Source of the DNA: Paludibacteraceae bacterium
GTDB taxonomy: Bacteria; Bacteroidota; Bacteroidia; Bacteroidales; Paludibacteraceae
DNA: 64,000 bases
Direction: 5' to 3'
Assembly (NCBI GenBank): GCA_017551675.1
Contig: JAFZLC010000016.1
Span: 17,579-81,578 of the forward strand
Of the stretch, positions 20,187-29,121 are shown in pieces (positions within the stretch are counted from its first letter, which is position 1; each line of letters opens with the position of its first letter). Position numbers and translations under genes: made by a program. Below the pieces are notes generated by a model. That model was not told where the DNA came from. It saw only the letters and a program-made list of their open reading frames with translations, and searched no databases.

Positions 20187-20948
20187 ATGGAAGCGTTGAG
20201 TAAGAACACAATAAAACTGATCACCTCTCTGAACAGAAAAAAGGAGAGAGATGAGGCTGGTTTGTTCTTCGCGGAAGGTCCTAAATTGGTGGACGACCTA
20301 CTCAACACATTTCATTGCACACTGCTAATCGCTACGTCAGATTATTTATCTGCACATAAAAACATCAAAGCTGATGCTGTTCAGGAGGTCACGAAAGAGG
20401 GACTAAAGAAGGTTTCTGCTTTGTGTGCGCCACAATCGGTAGTGGCTCTTTTTAAAAAGCCTACCTATCAATTGGATTATAAATCCTTGGGTAGTCAGTT
20501 GTCCTTGATGCTGGATACGGTTCAGGACCCTGGAAATCTGGGCACGATTATCCGTATAGCCGATTGGTTTGGCATAGAAAATGTTATTTGTTCAAAAGAG
20601 ACGGTGGATGTCTATAATCCTAAGGTGGTGCAAGCAACGATGGGCGCCTTGTCCAGAGTGCGAGTTCATTATCTTGATTTGGAGAAGATGTTGCAAGATT
20701 TAAAAGGCGTCCCTGTTTTTGGAACTTTCTTGGAAGGAGATGATATTTATGAGGAGACCTTACCCCCTTCGGGCATTATCGTGATGGGAAATGAGGGGAA
20801 TGGCATCTCTTCGAATGTAAAAAAATATGTCGATCGGAAATTATACATACCTAATTTCCCTCAGAGTAGAGATACGTCAGAATCGCTGAATGTTGCTGTG
20901 GCAACAGCTATCGTTTGCTCTGAGTTTAGACGTAGAATAAATAGATAA
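20187..20948 (+). CDS. TrmH/SpoU-family RNA 2'-O-methyltransferase
   Basis: 253 residues. An N-terminal substrate-binding part (about 1-90) precedes the SPOUT knot with its three motifs: DPGNLGTIIRIADWFG, GIIVMGNEGNGIS and SLNVAVATAIV. These enzymes methylate ribose 2'-hydroxyls of rRNA or tRNA using S-adenosylmethionine; the exact target (23S rRNA RlmB- or TsnR-like) cannot be told. It lies 3 bases after the DUF4827-like gene and 2 bases before the M23-like gene. Confidence 0.92.
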   Translation: MEALSKNTIKLITSLNRKKERDEAGLFFAEGPKLVDDLLNTFHCTLLIATSDYLSAHKNIKADAVQEVTKEGLKKVSALCAPQSVVALFKKPTYQLDYKSLGSQLSLMLDTVQDPGNLGTIIRIADWFGIENVICSKETVDVYNPKVVQATMGALSRVRVHYLDLEKMLQDLKGVPVFGTFLEGDDIYEETLPPSGIIVMGNEGNGISSNVKKYVDRKLYIPNFPQSRDTSESLNVAVATAIVCSEFRRRINR

Positions 20949-20950
20949 GC

Positions 20951-21805
20951 ATGGGAAATTTGTCAAATTTGAAGTCCTTTATACAAAGGTTGCGGTTTAA
21001 ATATAAACTGGCAATCCTAAATGAAAATACGCTAGAGGAGATTTGGAGAATCAGACTGTCGAAATTGTCTGTTATCGCCGTCGGTTTTATGGTGGCTGTT
21101 CTCTATTTCTTCTTGATTGCTCTTTTAATCATCAAGACACCATTGAGAGGCTTCTTGCCTGGATATACGGAGAATGTCAATCTGAGAAAACAGTTGACAC
21201 TTAATTCATTGGTGGTGGATTCCATTTCTGAACAAGTAAATTTGCAAACAAAATATGTGACTGCTTTGCGCTCCATCGTGGCAGGCGAAATCCCTGTGGA
21301 TTCTGTTGTGAGTGTCGACTCATTGCGTATTGTGGCAAAGAGCCAGCTTTCTGGTCCGTCAGAACGTGAATTGGCCTTCCGCGACTCATTCGAGGCGGAA
21401 GAGATTATCTCCTCTGCTATTGGTATGCATACGCAACAGGAGTCTATCAACCACCTGATGCAACAACCTGCAAAAGGACGCGTCTTGGAGTCTTATAACC
21501 CGCATATGAAGATCTATGGCGTCACCATGATGGCGGAACACAACTCCAATGTGGTTTCCATCCTGGATGGCGTTGTCATCGCTTGCGAATATTCTCTGAA
21601 TAACATTTACATTATGACCATCCAACATCCGGATAATATCATATCAGTCTATAAAACCCGTCAGCCATATATGTTGACTGTCGGTGAAAAGGTGCATGCG
21701 GGACAGGTACTCACCACGTTCCGTTCTAACGATGATTGTTATTTTGAATTCCAGTTGTGGAAGGATGGTATGTCGATGGATCCGCAAGTGTTCATCATGT
21801 TTTAG
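20951..21805 (+). CDS. M23/LytM-like membrane protein lacking catalytic histidines
   Basis: 284 residues. One transmembrane segment (about 38-62) is preceded by a cytoplasmic N-terminus; a coiled region follows and then a LytM-type fold (about 165-284). The usual zinc ligands are absent: the HxxxD position reads EHNSNVV and the HxH position reads CYFEFQLW. It is therefore probably not a peptidase but an EnvC/NlpD-like activator or scaffold. Being next to housekeeping genes in an operon, it is likely part of the cell envelope machinery. Confidence 0.8.
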   Translation: MGNLSNLKSFIQRLRFKYKLAILNENTLEEIWRIRLSKLSVIAVGFMVAVLYFFLIALLIIKTPLRGFLPGYTENVNLRKQLTLNSLVVDSISEQVNLQTKYVTALRSIVAGEIPVDSVVSVDSLRIVAKSQLSGPSERELAFRDSFEAEEIISSAIGMHTQQESINHLMQQPAKGRVLESYNPHMKIYGVTMMAEHNSNVVSILDGVVIACEYSLNNIYIMTIQHPDNIISVYKTRQPYMLTVGEKVHAGQVLTTFRSNDDCYFEFQLWKDGMSMDPQVFIMF

Positions 21806-21854
21806 TCGCTTTGTCAGAACTTTGGTATAATTGGGTTCTTTGTTGTTGAAGAAT

Positions 21855-23024
21855 ATGAAGAAAAAACAGATTGCTATATTGGGTTCCACGGGTTCTATAG
21901 GAACTCAAGCTCTTGAGGTGATAGAGGAAAATCCTTCCTTGTTCGAGGTCTATGCTCTCACTGCTAATAATAACGCGACCTTGTTGATTGAACAGGCTCG
22001 CAAGTTCCAACCAGAAATGGTGGTGGTGGCGAATGAGACGAAGTATCAGGAGGTGAAGGAGGCGTTGGCTGATTTGCCTATCAAGGTCTATGCTGGCTCT
22101 CAGTCGATAGCAGATGTTGTGGAGTCGGAACCTATTGATATCGTTTTGACGGCAATGGTTGGTTATGCAGGATTGTATCCTACCATAAAAGCGATAAAAG
22201 CGCACAAAACCATCGCGTTGGCTAATAAGGAGACGTTGGTGGTGGCAGGTGATTTAATCTGCCGTTTGGCTACTGAAAATAAAGTGGCGATCCTTCCTGT
22301 CGATTCGGAACACTCTGCAGTTTTCCAATGCTTGGCAGGCGAGTTGTCGCCCATCGAGAAGATATTATTGACCGCCTCTGGAGGACCATTCCGAGGCAAA
22401 GACCGTGCCTTCTTGGAGCACGTCACACCAGCGGATGCTTTGAAACATCCGAATTGGTCGATGGGTGCCAAAATCACCATCGATTCGGCCTCTATGATGA
22501 ATAAAGGATTTGAGGTGATAGAGGCAAAGTGGTTGTTCAACGTAAAGGCATCTCAGATCGAGGCTGTGGTTCACCCTCAGTCATTGATTCACTCAATGGT
22601 TCAGTTCCAAGATGGCTCCATCAAAGCTCAGTTGGGATTGCCAGATATGAAGTTGCCTATCCAATATGCGTTTGGCTATCCACAGAGATTGCAAAACAAC
22701 TATCCGCGTCTCGATTTCTTTACCCATCAGACGATGACTTTCGAGAAGCCCGATTTGGAGGTCTTTCGTAACCTTGCCTTTGCTTATGCTGCCATGGATA
22801 AGGGTGGTAATATGCCATGTATCTTGAATGCTGCCAATGAGGTGGCTGTGGCTAAATTTTTGCATGAGGAATTAGGTTTCTTGCAGATGTCGGATGTGAT
22901 TGAGGAGACGATGGCTTCGGTTCCCTTCATAGCTAAACCAACCTACGAGGATTATGTCAAAACAGATGACTTAGCTCGTCGTAAGGCTGTTGAGGCTTCA
23001 TTAAAATACAAGGTGAATTTGTAA
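21855..23024 (+). CDS. dxr: 1-deoxy-D-xylulose 5-phosphate reductoisomerase
   Basis: 389 residues from ATG 21855; the in-frame TTG at 21831 would add eight atypical residues. The NADPH site is GSTGSIG (10-16). Catalytic parts include PVDSEHSAVFQ, LTASGGPFRG with the flexible loop HPNWSMGAKITIDSA, MMNKGFEVIEA, and the C-terminal helix bundle with NAANEVAVAKFL. The enzyme makes 2-C-methylerythritol 4-phosphate, the committed step of the non-mevalonate isoprenoid pathway. rseP follows after 66 bases, a common pairing. Confidence 0.97.
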   Translation: MKKKQIAILGSTGSIGTQALEVIEENPSLFEVYALTANNNATLLIEQARKFQPEMVVVANETKYQEVKEALADLPIKVYAGSQSIADVVESEPIDIVLTAMVGYAGLYPTIKAIKAHKTIALANKETLVVAGDLICRLATENKVAILPVDSEHSAVFQCLAGELSPIEKILLTASGGPFRGKDRAFLEHVTPADALKHPNWSMGAKITIDSASMMNKGFEVIEAKWLFNVKASQIEAVVHPQSLIHSMVQFQDGSIKAQLGLPDMKLPIQYAFGYPQRLQNNYPRLDFFTHQTMTFEKPDLEVFRNLAFAYAAMDKGGNMPCILNAANEVAVAKFLHEELGFLQMSDVIEETMASVPFIAKPTYEDYVKTDDLARRKAVEASLKYKVNL

Positions 23025-23034
23025 ATTCACCTTG
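23009..23034 (+). repeat. Inverted repeat over the dxr stop codon
   Basis: CAAGGTGAATTT and its exact complement flank a 2-base centre, so the 12-bp stem includes the last dxr codons and the TAA stop. No T-run follows, so it is not a standard terminator. It may stabilise the dxr mRNA end or reduce read-through into rseP. Confidence 0.6.
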
Positions 23035-23090
23035 CGAAAAATTCCACAAAATGAATTTGTAGAATCCATCTAATAAATAGCGCAATATAT

Positions 23091-24419
23091 ATGTCAACGT
23101 TGGTTGTTATCCTTCAGTTTTTCTTGAGTCTGACCATTTTGGTAGTGTTCCATGAATTTGGACATTTTTTGATGGCAAAACTATTCAAGGTGAGAGTCGA
23201 GAAGTTTTATTTGTTCTTTAATCCAGTATTTTCTCTCTTTAAATATAAATCGAAGAAGAGTGATACGGAGTATGGCATCGGATGGTTGCCATTGGGTGGT
23301 TATGTGAAGTTGGCGGGCATGATTGATGAGTCGCTCGACCAAGAACAGATGAAGAAAGATCCACAACCATGGGAGTTTAGAACGAAACCAGCATGGCAAC
23401 GCCTCTTGATTATGGTTATGGGTGTTGTCTTTAATTTCATCTTGGCTCTGTTTATCTATACCATGATTGCGTTCCATTATGGTGATTCCTTTATTCCGTT
23501 GAAAAACATGACGGAAGGAATGGCATTCAATGAATATGCGCAGAAAGTTGGTTTCCGAAATGGAGATATTCTTTTACGGGCCGATTCGGAAGAGTTGATT
23601 CGGTTGGATGACAAGACAATTCACCTCATGATGGAAGCCAAGACCGTCTGGGTGTTGCGTGATGGCAAAGAGGTGGCGATTAACATGCCAGAAGATTTTG
23701 CCGAGAAAATTATCGAGGGGAAAAGTATGTTTCTTGATGTCAATTATCCATATGTGATAGATAGCGTCATGCCTGAGTCTCGTGCCATGAGAGCTGGATT
23801 GATGAGAGGAGACAGCATTGTCTCTTATATCGATGCATCATGCGTAGATTCTGTTAAAAAGGCAGATGTTTTCAGCATGGTTTCCATGTACGACAAGTGT
23901 AGAAACATCCCTATACCTATTATAGTGAGTCGAAACGACACGCTGACTCGACTCTTGCTTACACCGAATGAGAAAGGTAAGATTGGTGTCTCAATGAAGG
24001 GGCCAGCTGCTTTTTATAAAATTGAAAAGGTTAACTATGGTTTGTTGGAGTCTGTTTCTGTGGGAGTGAAGAGGGGATTTGGCAGATTGTTCAGTTACGT
24101 GGGGGATATGAAATATGTCTTCTCTGCTGCTGGAGCCAAGAGTGTAGGAGGTTTTGTGTCGATAGGCAGTTTGTTCCCATATCCGTTTAACGCCCGTATA
24201 TTTTGGGAGATAACAGCATTCCTGTCGGTTATTTTGGCCTTTATGAATATTCTCCCTATTCCAGCGTTGGATGGAGGTCATGTGATGTTCTTGGTTTACG
24301 AAGTGATTACGAAGAAGAAACCAAGTCAGAATGTGATGGTGAAGGCTCAAATTATTGGTATGATTCTCTTGTTTGCCTTGATGTTGTATGCCAATCTGAA
24401 TGACTTCCGAGGACTCTGA
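23091..24419 (+). CDS. rseP: RIP metalloprotease RseP (site-2 protease)
   Basis: 442 residues. The zinc-binding HEFGH motif is at 21-25 in the first membrane helix. A periplasmic PDZ region occupies about 200-300 (VIDSVMPESRAMRAGLMRGD). The second catalytic motif NILPIPALDGGH is near the C-terminus, followed by the last helices. RseP cuts transmembrane anti-sigma factors after a first extracellular cleavage and also clears signal peptides. It follows dxr and is the last gene of the run. Confidence 0.95.
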   Translation: MSTLVVILQFFLSLTILVVFHEFGHFLMAKLFKVRVEKFYLFFNPVFSLFKYKSKKSDTEYGIGWLPLGGYVKLAGMIDESLDQEQMKKDPQPWEFRTKPAWQRLLIMVMGVVFNFILALFIYTMIAFHYGDSFIPLKNMTEGMAFNEYAQKVGFRNGDILLRADSEELIRLDDKTIHLMMEAKTVWVLRDGKEVAINMPEDFAEKIIEGKSMFLDVNYPYVIDSVMPESRAMRAGLMRGDSIVSYIDASCVDSVKKADVFSMVSMYDKCRNIPIPIIVSRNDTLTRLLLTPNEKGKIGVSMKGPAAFYKIEKVNYGLLESVSVGVKRGFGRLFSYVGDMKYVFSAAGAKSVGGFVSIGSLFPYPFNARIFWEITAFLSVILAFMNILPIPALDGGHVMFLVYEVITKKKPSQNVMVKAQIIGMILLFALMLYANLNDFRGL

Positions 24420-24445
24420 TAGTGATCGTGCGCGGTGATGTGCCG

Positions 24446-25174
24446 TTAGGAGGTGATGGCGACGATCCCGCTAATAATCATGTAAACATAGACGATTTTT
24501 CGTAGTGTCTCGGCAGATATCTTATCGAAGATAAATTTGCCCAGTATGCTTCCGATGAGGACGCCGATAAGGGCGTATAACCAGCTGATGCGTACTGTGT
24601 GGGTTAAAAAATCATGATGCGCACGGAAAATGGTCATGACAACATTACCGATGAGGAAGTAGGTCTGTGCCATGGCTAAATACTCGTCTTTTCCTTTTTC
24701 AGAGGCTAGGAAATAGAGTACGGCAGGAGGTCCTTGCATACCAAACAAACCACCCATCACACCACTGATGCTACCCATGGAGATTTGCAGTTTCAATGTC
24801 GGTTTTACATGAATGTGTCCGTTAATGAAAAGGAAATAGATCCCCATGAGAATGAGTATGATGCCTAGTAATAGTTTCAAGTGTGATTCCGACGCACTTG
24901 CTACGTATTCAATGGCAAAGAAAGAGACAATCAGAAAGGTGATGGTGATGGGAATGAGTCGCTTCCAGTTAATGTATTTGTAATGCGTGAATAAAATATA
25001 GACGGATTGGGTGGCTGACAGCATACCGGAAAGAGTGGTCGACTCACCATAGCTAGGCATAAGATAGGGAAGCATGGTCATGATGAATATCCCGAAACCA
25101 AAACCACAAACGCGCTGCACGAAACTAGCGCCTGTACAAAAAATGATAAGTAATATTATGGTGGTTGTGTCCAC
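24446..25174 (-). CDS. TSUP family transporter (TauE/SafE)
   Basis: 242 residues, starting with GTG. About eight hydrophobic helices in two halves carry the family signatures GFGFGIFIMTMLPYLMP and the second-half GGLFGMQGPPAVLYFL. TSUP proteins export or import small sulfur-containing or organic anions; the substrate here is unknown. It converges with rseP (27-base gap) and diverges from the small gene at 25304. A TAATTTTG -7-like box lies at 25201-25208 on the minus strand. Confidence 0.88.
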   Translation of the reverse strand: MDTTTIILLIIFCTGASFVQRVCGFGFGIFIMTMLPYLMPSYGESTTLSGMLSATQSVYILFTHYKYINWKRLIPITITFLIVSFFAIEYVASASESHLKLLLGIILILMGIYFLFINGHIHVKPTLKLQISMGSISGVMGGLFGMQGPPAVLYFLASEKGKDEYLAMAQTYFLIGNVVMTIFRAHHDFLTHTVRISWLYALIGVLIGSILGKFIFDKISAETLRKIVYVYMIISGIVAITS

Positions 25175-25200
25175 TTCCTCTGTCAGTTAAATTCAGTATG

Positions 25201-25208
25201 CAAAATTA
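25201..25208 (-). promoter_or_regulatory. -7 box for the TSUP gene
   Basis: On the minus strand TAATTTTG matches the TAnnTTTG consensus and sits 27 bases before the GTG start. No clear -33 TTTG is seen at the proper distance. Confidence 0.4.
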
Positions 25209-25242
25209 ATGATTGTGTATGAAATAAAACCTCATTTTTTCT

Positions 25243-25273
25243 TTTGTTTTCATAAAAAATAGTCTTACTTTTA
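25243..25273 (+). promoter_or_regulatory. Bacteroides-type promoter for the small gene at 25304
   Basis: TTTG (25243-25246) is followed after 19 bases by TACTTTTA (25266-25273), one mismatch from the -7 consensus. The ATG lies 30 bases downstream. Confidence 0.55.
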
Positions 25274-25303
25274 CCGACAAATTTAGCACTAATTGGAATA
25301 GAC

Positions 25304-25606
25304 ATGGAGAAGAATACAAAAAACGATGCTTCTGTTATTAAGAACGTTGAGATGTTGATTCGTAGTGTACAGTCTACGTATGATTGCTTGTCGTTTGACG
25401 CGAAACGCATTAAACCATGTGTGGAGTTGTTGCAGAGCATGCCTATCTCTGAGACTCCCAATGCTGTTGTTGCGACAAAAGATTTAGTAAGTCGACTGAC
25501 AGTGGCTGATGAGAAGTTGGCCGAGGCTATGTGTTTGATTCAAGACGCTCTATCTTCTGTCTCTATTGGAGGTAAGAATTATAAGGATTCTATCAAGAAG
25601 GGTTAG
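25304..25606 (+). CDS. Small cytoplasmic helical protein of unknown function
   Basis: 100 residues, not recognised. There is no signal peptide or membrane helix. Most of the sequence is predicted helical by eye (VIKNVEMLIRSVQSTYDCL, AVVATKDLVSRLTVADEKL). Three cysteines are present (C28, C39 and the C in AEAMCLI). It has its own promoter-like elements, and its last 14 bases overlap the 3' end of the convergent CNNM gene. Because the promoter is good and the frame uses ordinary codons, it is probably a real gene. Confidence 0.6.
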   Translation: MEKNTKNDASVIKNVEMLIRSVQSTYDCLSFDAKRIKPCVELLQSMPISETPNAVVATKDLVSRLTVADEKLAEAMCLIQDALSSVSIGGKNYKDSIKKG

Positions 25607-26660
25607 TCTCCTTCTCTTCGTCAACCTCTGCATAGTCTAATTGTGCAGCTCTCTTCTGCCATAAGGCTTTAGCAAAGGCTTGCATATCTGTTTGATTGTC
25701 TGATTCATCTGTTATTTCTAACCCAAGGATTGTCTCTATCACATCTTCCAATGTGATGATACCATCCATTCCGCCATATTCATCGATGACGAGGGCGATT
25801 TGCTCCTTCCGAGCCACCATCAGGTCGTAGAACTTCGTGATGGAGGTGTTTTCATAGCACACCATGATATCTCTTTTGATCTCCTTCAGTTTGATCTGGT
25901 CCTCTCCATTGGCGAGGTGAAACAAAATATCTGTTTTCAGCACGAAACCTGTGATGTCGTCAAAATCATTTGTGTAAATCGGAATTCTGGAGTAGGTGAG
26001 AAACTTCTTATCGCGGAAGAACTCTGCCAGTGTCATATCCTCTTGTGCTGCCAGTACGACGGTGCGTGGAGTCATGATGGAGTGTACCTTTACCTTTTCC
26101 ATCTTGACAAGGTTGTTGATGATGATGCTTTCGTTCTTTTTAAAGACACCCTCTCGTTCACCTATGTTGGTGAGTGCTGCCACCTCTTCGCGACTGACGG
26201 TTTGCGCCTGTTTGCGAGTGAATAGGTGAGTGAGGAAGCGAGACATGACCACCAATGGGTAGCATAGGTAGTAGATGCCTCGGATGATATAGCCTGCAGG
26301 AATGCATAGTTCTCTCCAGTAGGAGGAGCCGATAGTCTTAGGTATGATTTCCGAACAGATAAGAACCAAGATGGTCAGGATGGCAGAACATAAACCGAAA
26401 TAGGCGTTGCCGAACACTTCCATGGTTTGCGCACCAACGGCGGCTGCTCCAGCTGTGTTGGCAATGGTGTTGAGGGAGAGTATGGCGGCAATAGCCTTCT
26501 CGATATTGGTCTTCAAATCTTTGAGATTAGCCACACCTTTTTGCTCTTCTGGCAACGACTCGATGTAGGAGGATGTGGTTGAATAAAGGGTAGCCTCCAG
26601 CAATGAACATAGAAAGGAGATCCCTAATGTGGCGATTAACGCTATGATAAGTAGTGTCAT
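25593..26660 (-). CDS. CNNM-domain / CBS-domain membrane protein (hemolysin C-like)
   Basis: 355 residues from ATG 26660; a longer frame to 26777 would add 39 atypical residues ahead of the first helix. The DUF21/CNNM domain with three to four helices covers about 1-180 (LCSLLEATLYS, ICSEIIPKTIG). A pair of CBS domains follows (about 195-330: VHSIMTPRTVV, ALVIDEYGGMDGIITLEDV). Homologs transport or regulate Mg2+ and other cations. The C-terminal CorC_HlyC domain of longer relatives is missing. Confidence 0.9.
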   Translation of the reverse strand: MTLLIIALIATLGISFLCSLLEATLYSTTSSYIESLPEEQKGVANLKDLKTNIEKAIAAILSLNTIANTAGAAAVGAQTMEVFGNAYFGLCSAILTILVLICSEIIPKTIGSSYWRELCIPAGYIIRGIYYLCYPLVVMSRFLTHLFTRKQAQTVSREEVAALTNIGEREGVFKKNESIIINNLVKMEKVKVHSIMTPRTVVLAAQEDMTLAEFFRDKKFLTYSRIPIYTNDFDDITGFVLKTDILFHLANGEDQIKLKEIKRDIMVCYENTSITKFYDLMVARKEQIALVIDEYGGMDGIITLEDVIETILGLEITDESDNQTDMQAFAKALWQKRAAQLDYAEVDEEKETNPS

Positions 26661-26763
26661 GTCTGTAAAAGTTTTGAAATGGGTTTTACTGCATGAAGGT
26701 GTGACAGTTACACCGCTGCGAATGGTGGTGCATAGAGTCAGTCTTATCCTCTTCGCATTAACT

Positions 26764-26793
26764 AAAAAAGCGGCCAAGTTTCCTTGGTCGCTT
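26764..26793 (-). terminator. Terminator downstream of tRNA-Lys
   Basis: Read on the minus strand, GCGACCAAG and CTTGGCCGC form a 9-bp stem with one A-C mismatch around GAAA, followed by six T residues. It begins a few bases after the tRNA 3' end and would end its transcript. Confidence 0.8.
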
Positions 26794-26796
26794 CTG

Positions 26797-26869
26797 TGAG
26801 CCAGTTGGGGCTCGAACCCAAGACCCCATCCTTAAAAGGGATGTGCTCTACCTGCTGAGCTACTAGCTC
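26797..26869 (-). tRNA. tRNA-Lys (anticodon TTT)
   Basis: 73 bases on the minus strand fold as a full cloverleaf. The acceptor stem is GAGCTAG with CTGGCTC (one T-G pair), the D arm GCTC-AGCAGGTA-GAGC, the anticodon stem CATCC/GGATG with loop CTTTTAA, and the T arm TTGGG-TTCGAGC-CCCAA. The anticodon TTT occupies 26834-26836. The discriminator is A and the CCA end is not encoded. Confidence 0.97.
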
Positions 26870-26962
26870 TCCCTTGGTTGCTTTATTTCTCAAAAGCGTT
26901 GCAAAGGTACGCAATATTTCGATATAACCAAAACTTTTCGGATTAAAAATTATAAAATTTTT

Positions 26963-26970
26963 TATCTTTG
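26963..26970 (+). promoter_or_regulatory. -7 box for the chromate transporter pair
   Basis: TATCTTTG matches the Bacteroides -7 consensus exactly and lies 20 bases before the ATG at 26991. A -33 TTTG at the normal distance is not evident; TTTC at 26936 is 23 bases away. Confidence 0.5.
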
Positions 26971-26990
26971 CATTATTGATAATTACAGAT

Positions 26991-27542
26991 ATGGTTCGTT
27001 TAATCGAGTTATTCAAAATTTTTTTTCAGATAGGAGCCTTCACGTTGGGTGGTGGCTATGCTATGCTTTCGATGGTGGAGATAGCCATTGTCGATAAGCG
27101 TAAGTATATGTCGAAGGAGGAATTTTGGGATTTGATTGCTGTGGTACAGTCCTTGCCTGGCGTCTTTGCCATCAATACGGCTTTGTATGTGGGGTATAAG
27201 TTGCGGGGGAAAAAGGGAGCCATCTTTTCGGCGTTGGGTGCCGCACTGCCATCGTTTGTTGCGATTTTGTTGATTGCCATGTTTTTTACGGAGATAAAGG
27301 ATAATGAGGTGGTTGAACGTATCTTCAAGGGCATCCGTCCTTGTGTGGTGGCGTTGATATTGGCTCCGGCTGTTCGTCTGATCAAGCAGAACAGCATGGG
27401 GTGGAAGAAGATATGGATTCCGTTGGTTTCTGCCATCCTGATTTGGCGGTTTAAGGTCTCTCCGATTCTGGTGATATTGGTGGTCTGTGTGGGTGCCGTG
27501 TTGTATGGTATCTATATGTATCGTAAAATGAATAAAGTGTAA
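26991..27542 (+). CDS. Chromate transporter family, first half-size subunit
   Basis: 183 residues from ATG 26991 (an in-frame upstream start at 26976 would place the -7 box too close). It is a membrane protein of the short CHR type with the motif FTLGGGYAMLSMVEIAIVD, then SLPGVFAINTALYVG and GAALPSF. Two half-size proteins together are thought to form the antiparallel unit that a full-length ChrA makes alone. The substrate may be chromate or another oxyanion; resistance has not been shown for most family members. The partner starts 3 bases after its stop. Confidence 0.9.
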   Translation: MVRLIELFKIFFQIGAFTLGGGYAMLSMVEIAIVDKRKYMSKEEFWDLIAVVQSLPGVFAINTALYVGYKLRGKKGAIFSALGAALPSFVAILLIAMFFTEIKDNEVVERIFKGIRPCVVALILAPAVRLIKQNSMGWKKIWIPLVSAILIWRFKVSPILVILVVCVGAVLYGIYMYRKMNKV

Positions 27543-27545
27543 CGT

Positions 27546-28085
27546 ATGGTTTTCCTTCAGTTGTTATATGTCTTCTTTAAAATCGGACTCTTGGGGTTCG
27601 GTGGTGGATATGCCATGCTTTCACTGATTCAGTTTGAGGTGGTGGACCATTTTAATTGGATGACCGTCAAAGAGTTTTCTGATATGTTGGCCATCTCGCA
27701 GATGACGCCCGGACCGGTCTCCATCAATACTGCTACATACGTGGGTTACACGGTGGCTGGTATACCTGGGGCTATTGTAGCGACAGGCTCACTTTGTTTG
27801 CCTTCTCTTTTTTTGATGTATCTGGTGATTCGTTTTTTATTGAAAAACAAGGATAATCGTTATGTGCAATACATCATGTCGGGCTTGCGTCCTGTGTTGG
27901 GTGGCTTGATTTTAGCGGCTGCACTGATGTTGTTGAACAAAGAAAACTTCTCTGATTTTGGTTTGGAAGAACGTAACCTATCCGTTCTGATCTTTATTGC
28001 CTCTTTTGTCGCCTTGCACTATTTCAAGGTAAACCCGATGTGGTTGATTGCGGTGTCGGGGGTTCTTGGGGTATTGTTTATGTAA
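27546..28085 (+). CDS. Chromate transporter family, second half-size subunit
   Basis: 179 residues, half of a CHR transporter. It shows LGFGGGYAMLSLIQFEVVD, then QMTPGPVSINTATYVGYTVAG and GSLCLPSLF, matching the motifs of its neighbour. It starts 3 bases after the first subunit and must be cotranslated with it. The pair is followed by a long hairpin that serves the convergent type IX genes. Confidence 0.9.
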   Translation: MVFLQLLYVFFKIGLLGFGGGYAMLSLIQFEVVDHFNWMTVKEFSDMLAISQMTPGPVSINTATYVGYTVAGIPGAIVATGSLCLPSLFLMYLVIRFLLKNKDNRYVQYIMSGLRPVLGGLILAAALMLLNKENFSDFGLEERNLSVLIFIASFVALHYFKVNPMWLIAVSGVLGVLFM

Positions 28086-28126
28086 TATAAAATTGTATTG
28101 GGGGGAAATGAATATTCGAAAAGTGA

Positions 28127-28166
28127 AAAACGAGGGGGCACCAAGATCAAATCTTGATGCCCCCTC
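28127..28166 (-). terminator. Terminator of the type IX cassette
   Basis: A stem of 9 bp (28132-28140 with 28158-28166) continues after a single C/A mismatch into 6 more pairs around a CAA loop. Read on the minus strand it is followed by CGTTTTT, so it ends transcription coming from the PorP/SprF gene. Confidence 0.8.
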
Positions 28167-28186
28167 GATTATTGGTTATTGTCCTT

Positions 28187-29107
28187 TTAGAACTGTACCG
28201 AAAGCATTATCTCATGTGTGTTGGATGGCAAATTGTTGAACTTGCCTAAGTTGAGGTTGTAGGTGTAACCCACACGAAACATATCATTCCATTCGATTCC
28301 TAAGGTGATTGCCATCATCGACATCTCTGTTGGGTTGGACAAGTCTGGTTGCCAAGTGACACCACCCCAGATGAAGCGGTTGTAGAATGCCATGGCGTTG
28401 ATCTCCAACACGTTCACCTTCTTCTTGTGCATGTAGGCGAGGGCAGGTGCTACGTCGAAGTGCTCTGATACAGGGATGAATCCACGTCCGTATACATAGA
28501 AGTGGCGACCTGCTTTGAAGGTGGTGGAACTATCGTTCAACAAGTGTGTGCAAGAAGCACCCACCATCCAATGCTTGGAGGTGAACTCGAAACCGAAGTT
28601 TAGATCGGGTTTCACCTCAGTGGTCTTCTCTTGTACGTAAGTGTCAGGGTCGGAGTATTCTGTTTCGTCGCGCAAGATATTGTTTTGTGGGTTGAAATAA
28701 CCGAAGTTAACACCACCAGAGAGACCTAGTGAGAGAATGTATTTCTCTGTGATATCCAAGTGATAGGAGTAAACAGCTTGCACGTTGGTGGTGCTGTGTC
28801 CGATACCTAGATGGTCGTGAAAGAGGGTGAGACCTGCACTGGATTTGAATCGTTCGCTGTAGGCGGTAAAGTTCATCAGACCAACCTTTGGTCCGTTGTC
28901 CACGCCGATCCATTGGAATCTACCCAAGACGAATAAATCGAACTTCTCGTTGTTACCCGTACCAGCAGGGTTCACATTGATACGAGAGAACAATTGTTGG
29001 GAAAGCAGCAAGTCCTGCTGGGCTTGCGTTGTGTTGAGGCACATGAGTGTGCAACATAACACTGCTACTAATTTGAATATGCTCTTATTTTTCATTGCTC
29101 TAATCAT
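28187..29107 (-). CDS. PorP/SprF family type IX secretion membrane protein
   Basis: 306 residues; a second ATG at 29095 gives a cleaner signal peptide (KNKSIFKLVAVLCCTLMC, ending TTQAQ). The mature protein is a beta-barrel of the PorP/SprF family: QQLFSRINVNPAGTG at the start, repeated aromatic strands, and TLGIEWNDMFRVGYTYNLNLG near the end. SprF-type proteins are partners of secreted proteins with type B C-terminal domains and hold them at the surface. It is the last gene of the cassette adhesin - OmpA protein - PorP, 14 bases after the OmpA gene. Confidence 0.92.
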   Translation of the reverse strand: MIRAMKNKSIFKLVAVLCCTLMCLNTTQAQQDLLLSQQLFSRINVNPAGTGNNEKFDLFVLGRFQWIGVDNGPKVGLMNFTAYSERFKSSAGLTLFHDHLGIGHSTTNVQAVYSYHLDITEKYILSLGLSGGVNFGYFNPQNNILRDETEYSDPDTYVQEKTTEVKPDLNFGFEFTSKHWMVGASCTHLLNDSSTTFKAGRHFYVYGRGFIPVSEHFDVAPALAYMHKKKVNVLEINAMAFYNRFIWGGVTWQPDLSNPTEMSMMAITLGIEWNDMFRVGYTYNLNLGKFNNLPSNTHEIMLSVQF

Positions 29108-29121
29108 ACTCTAATCAAATC

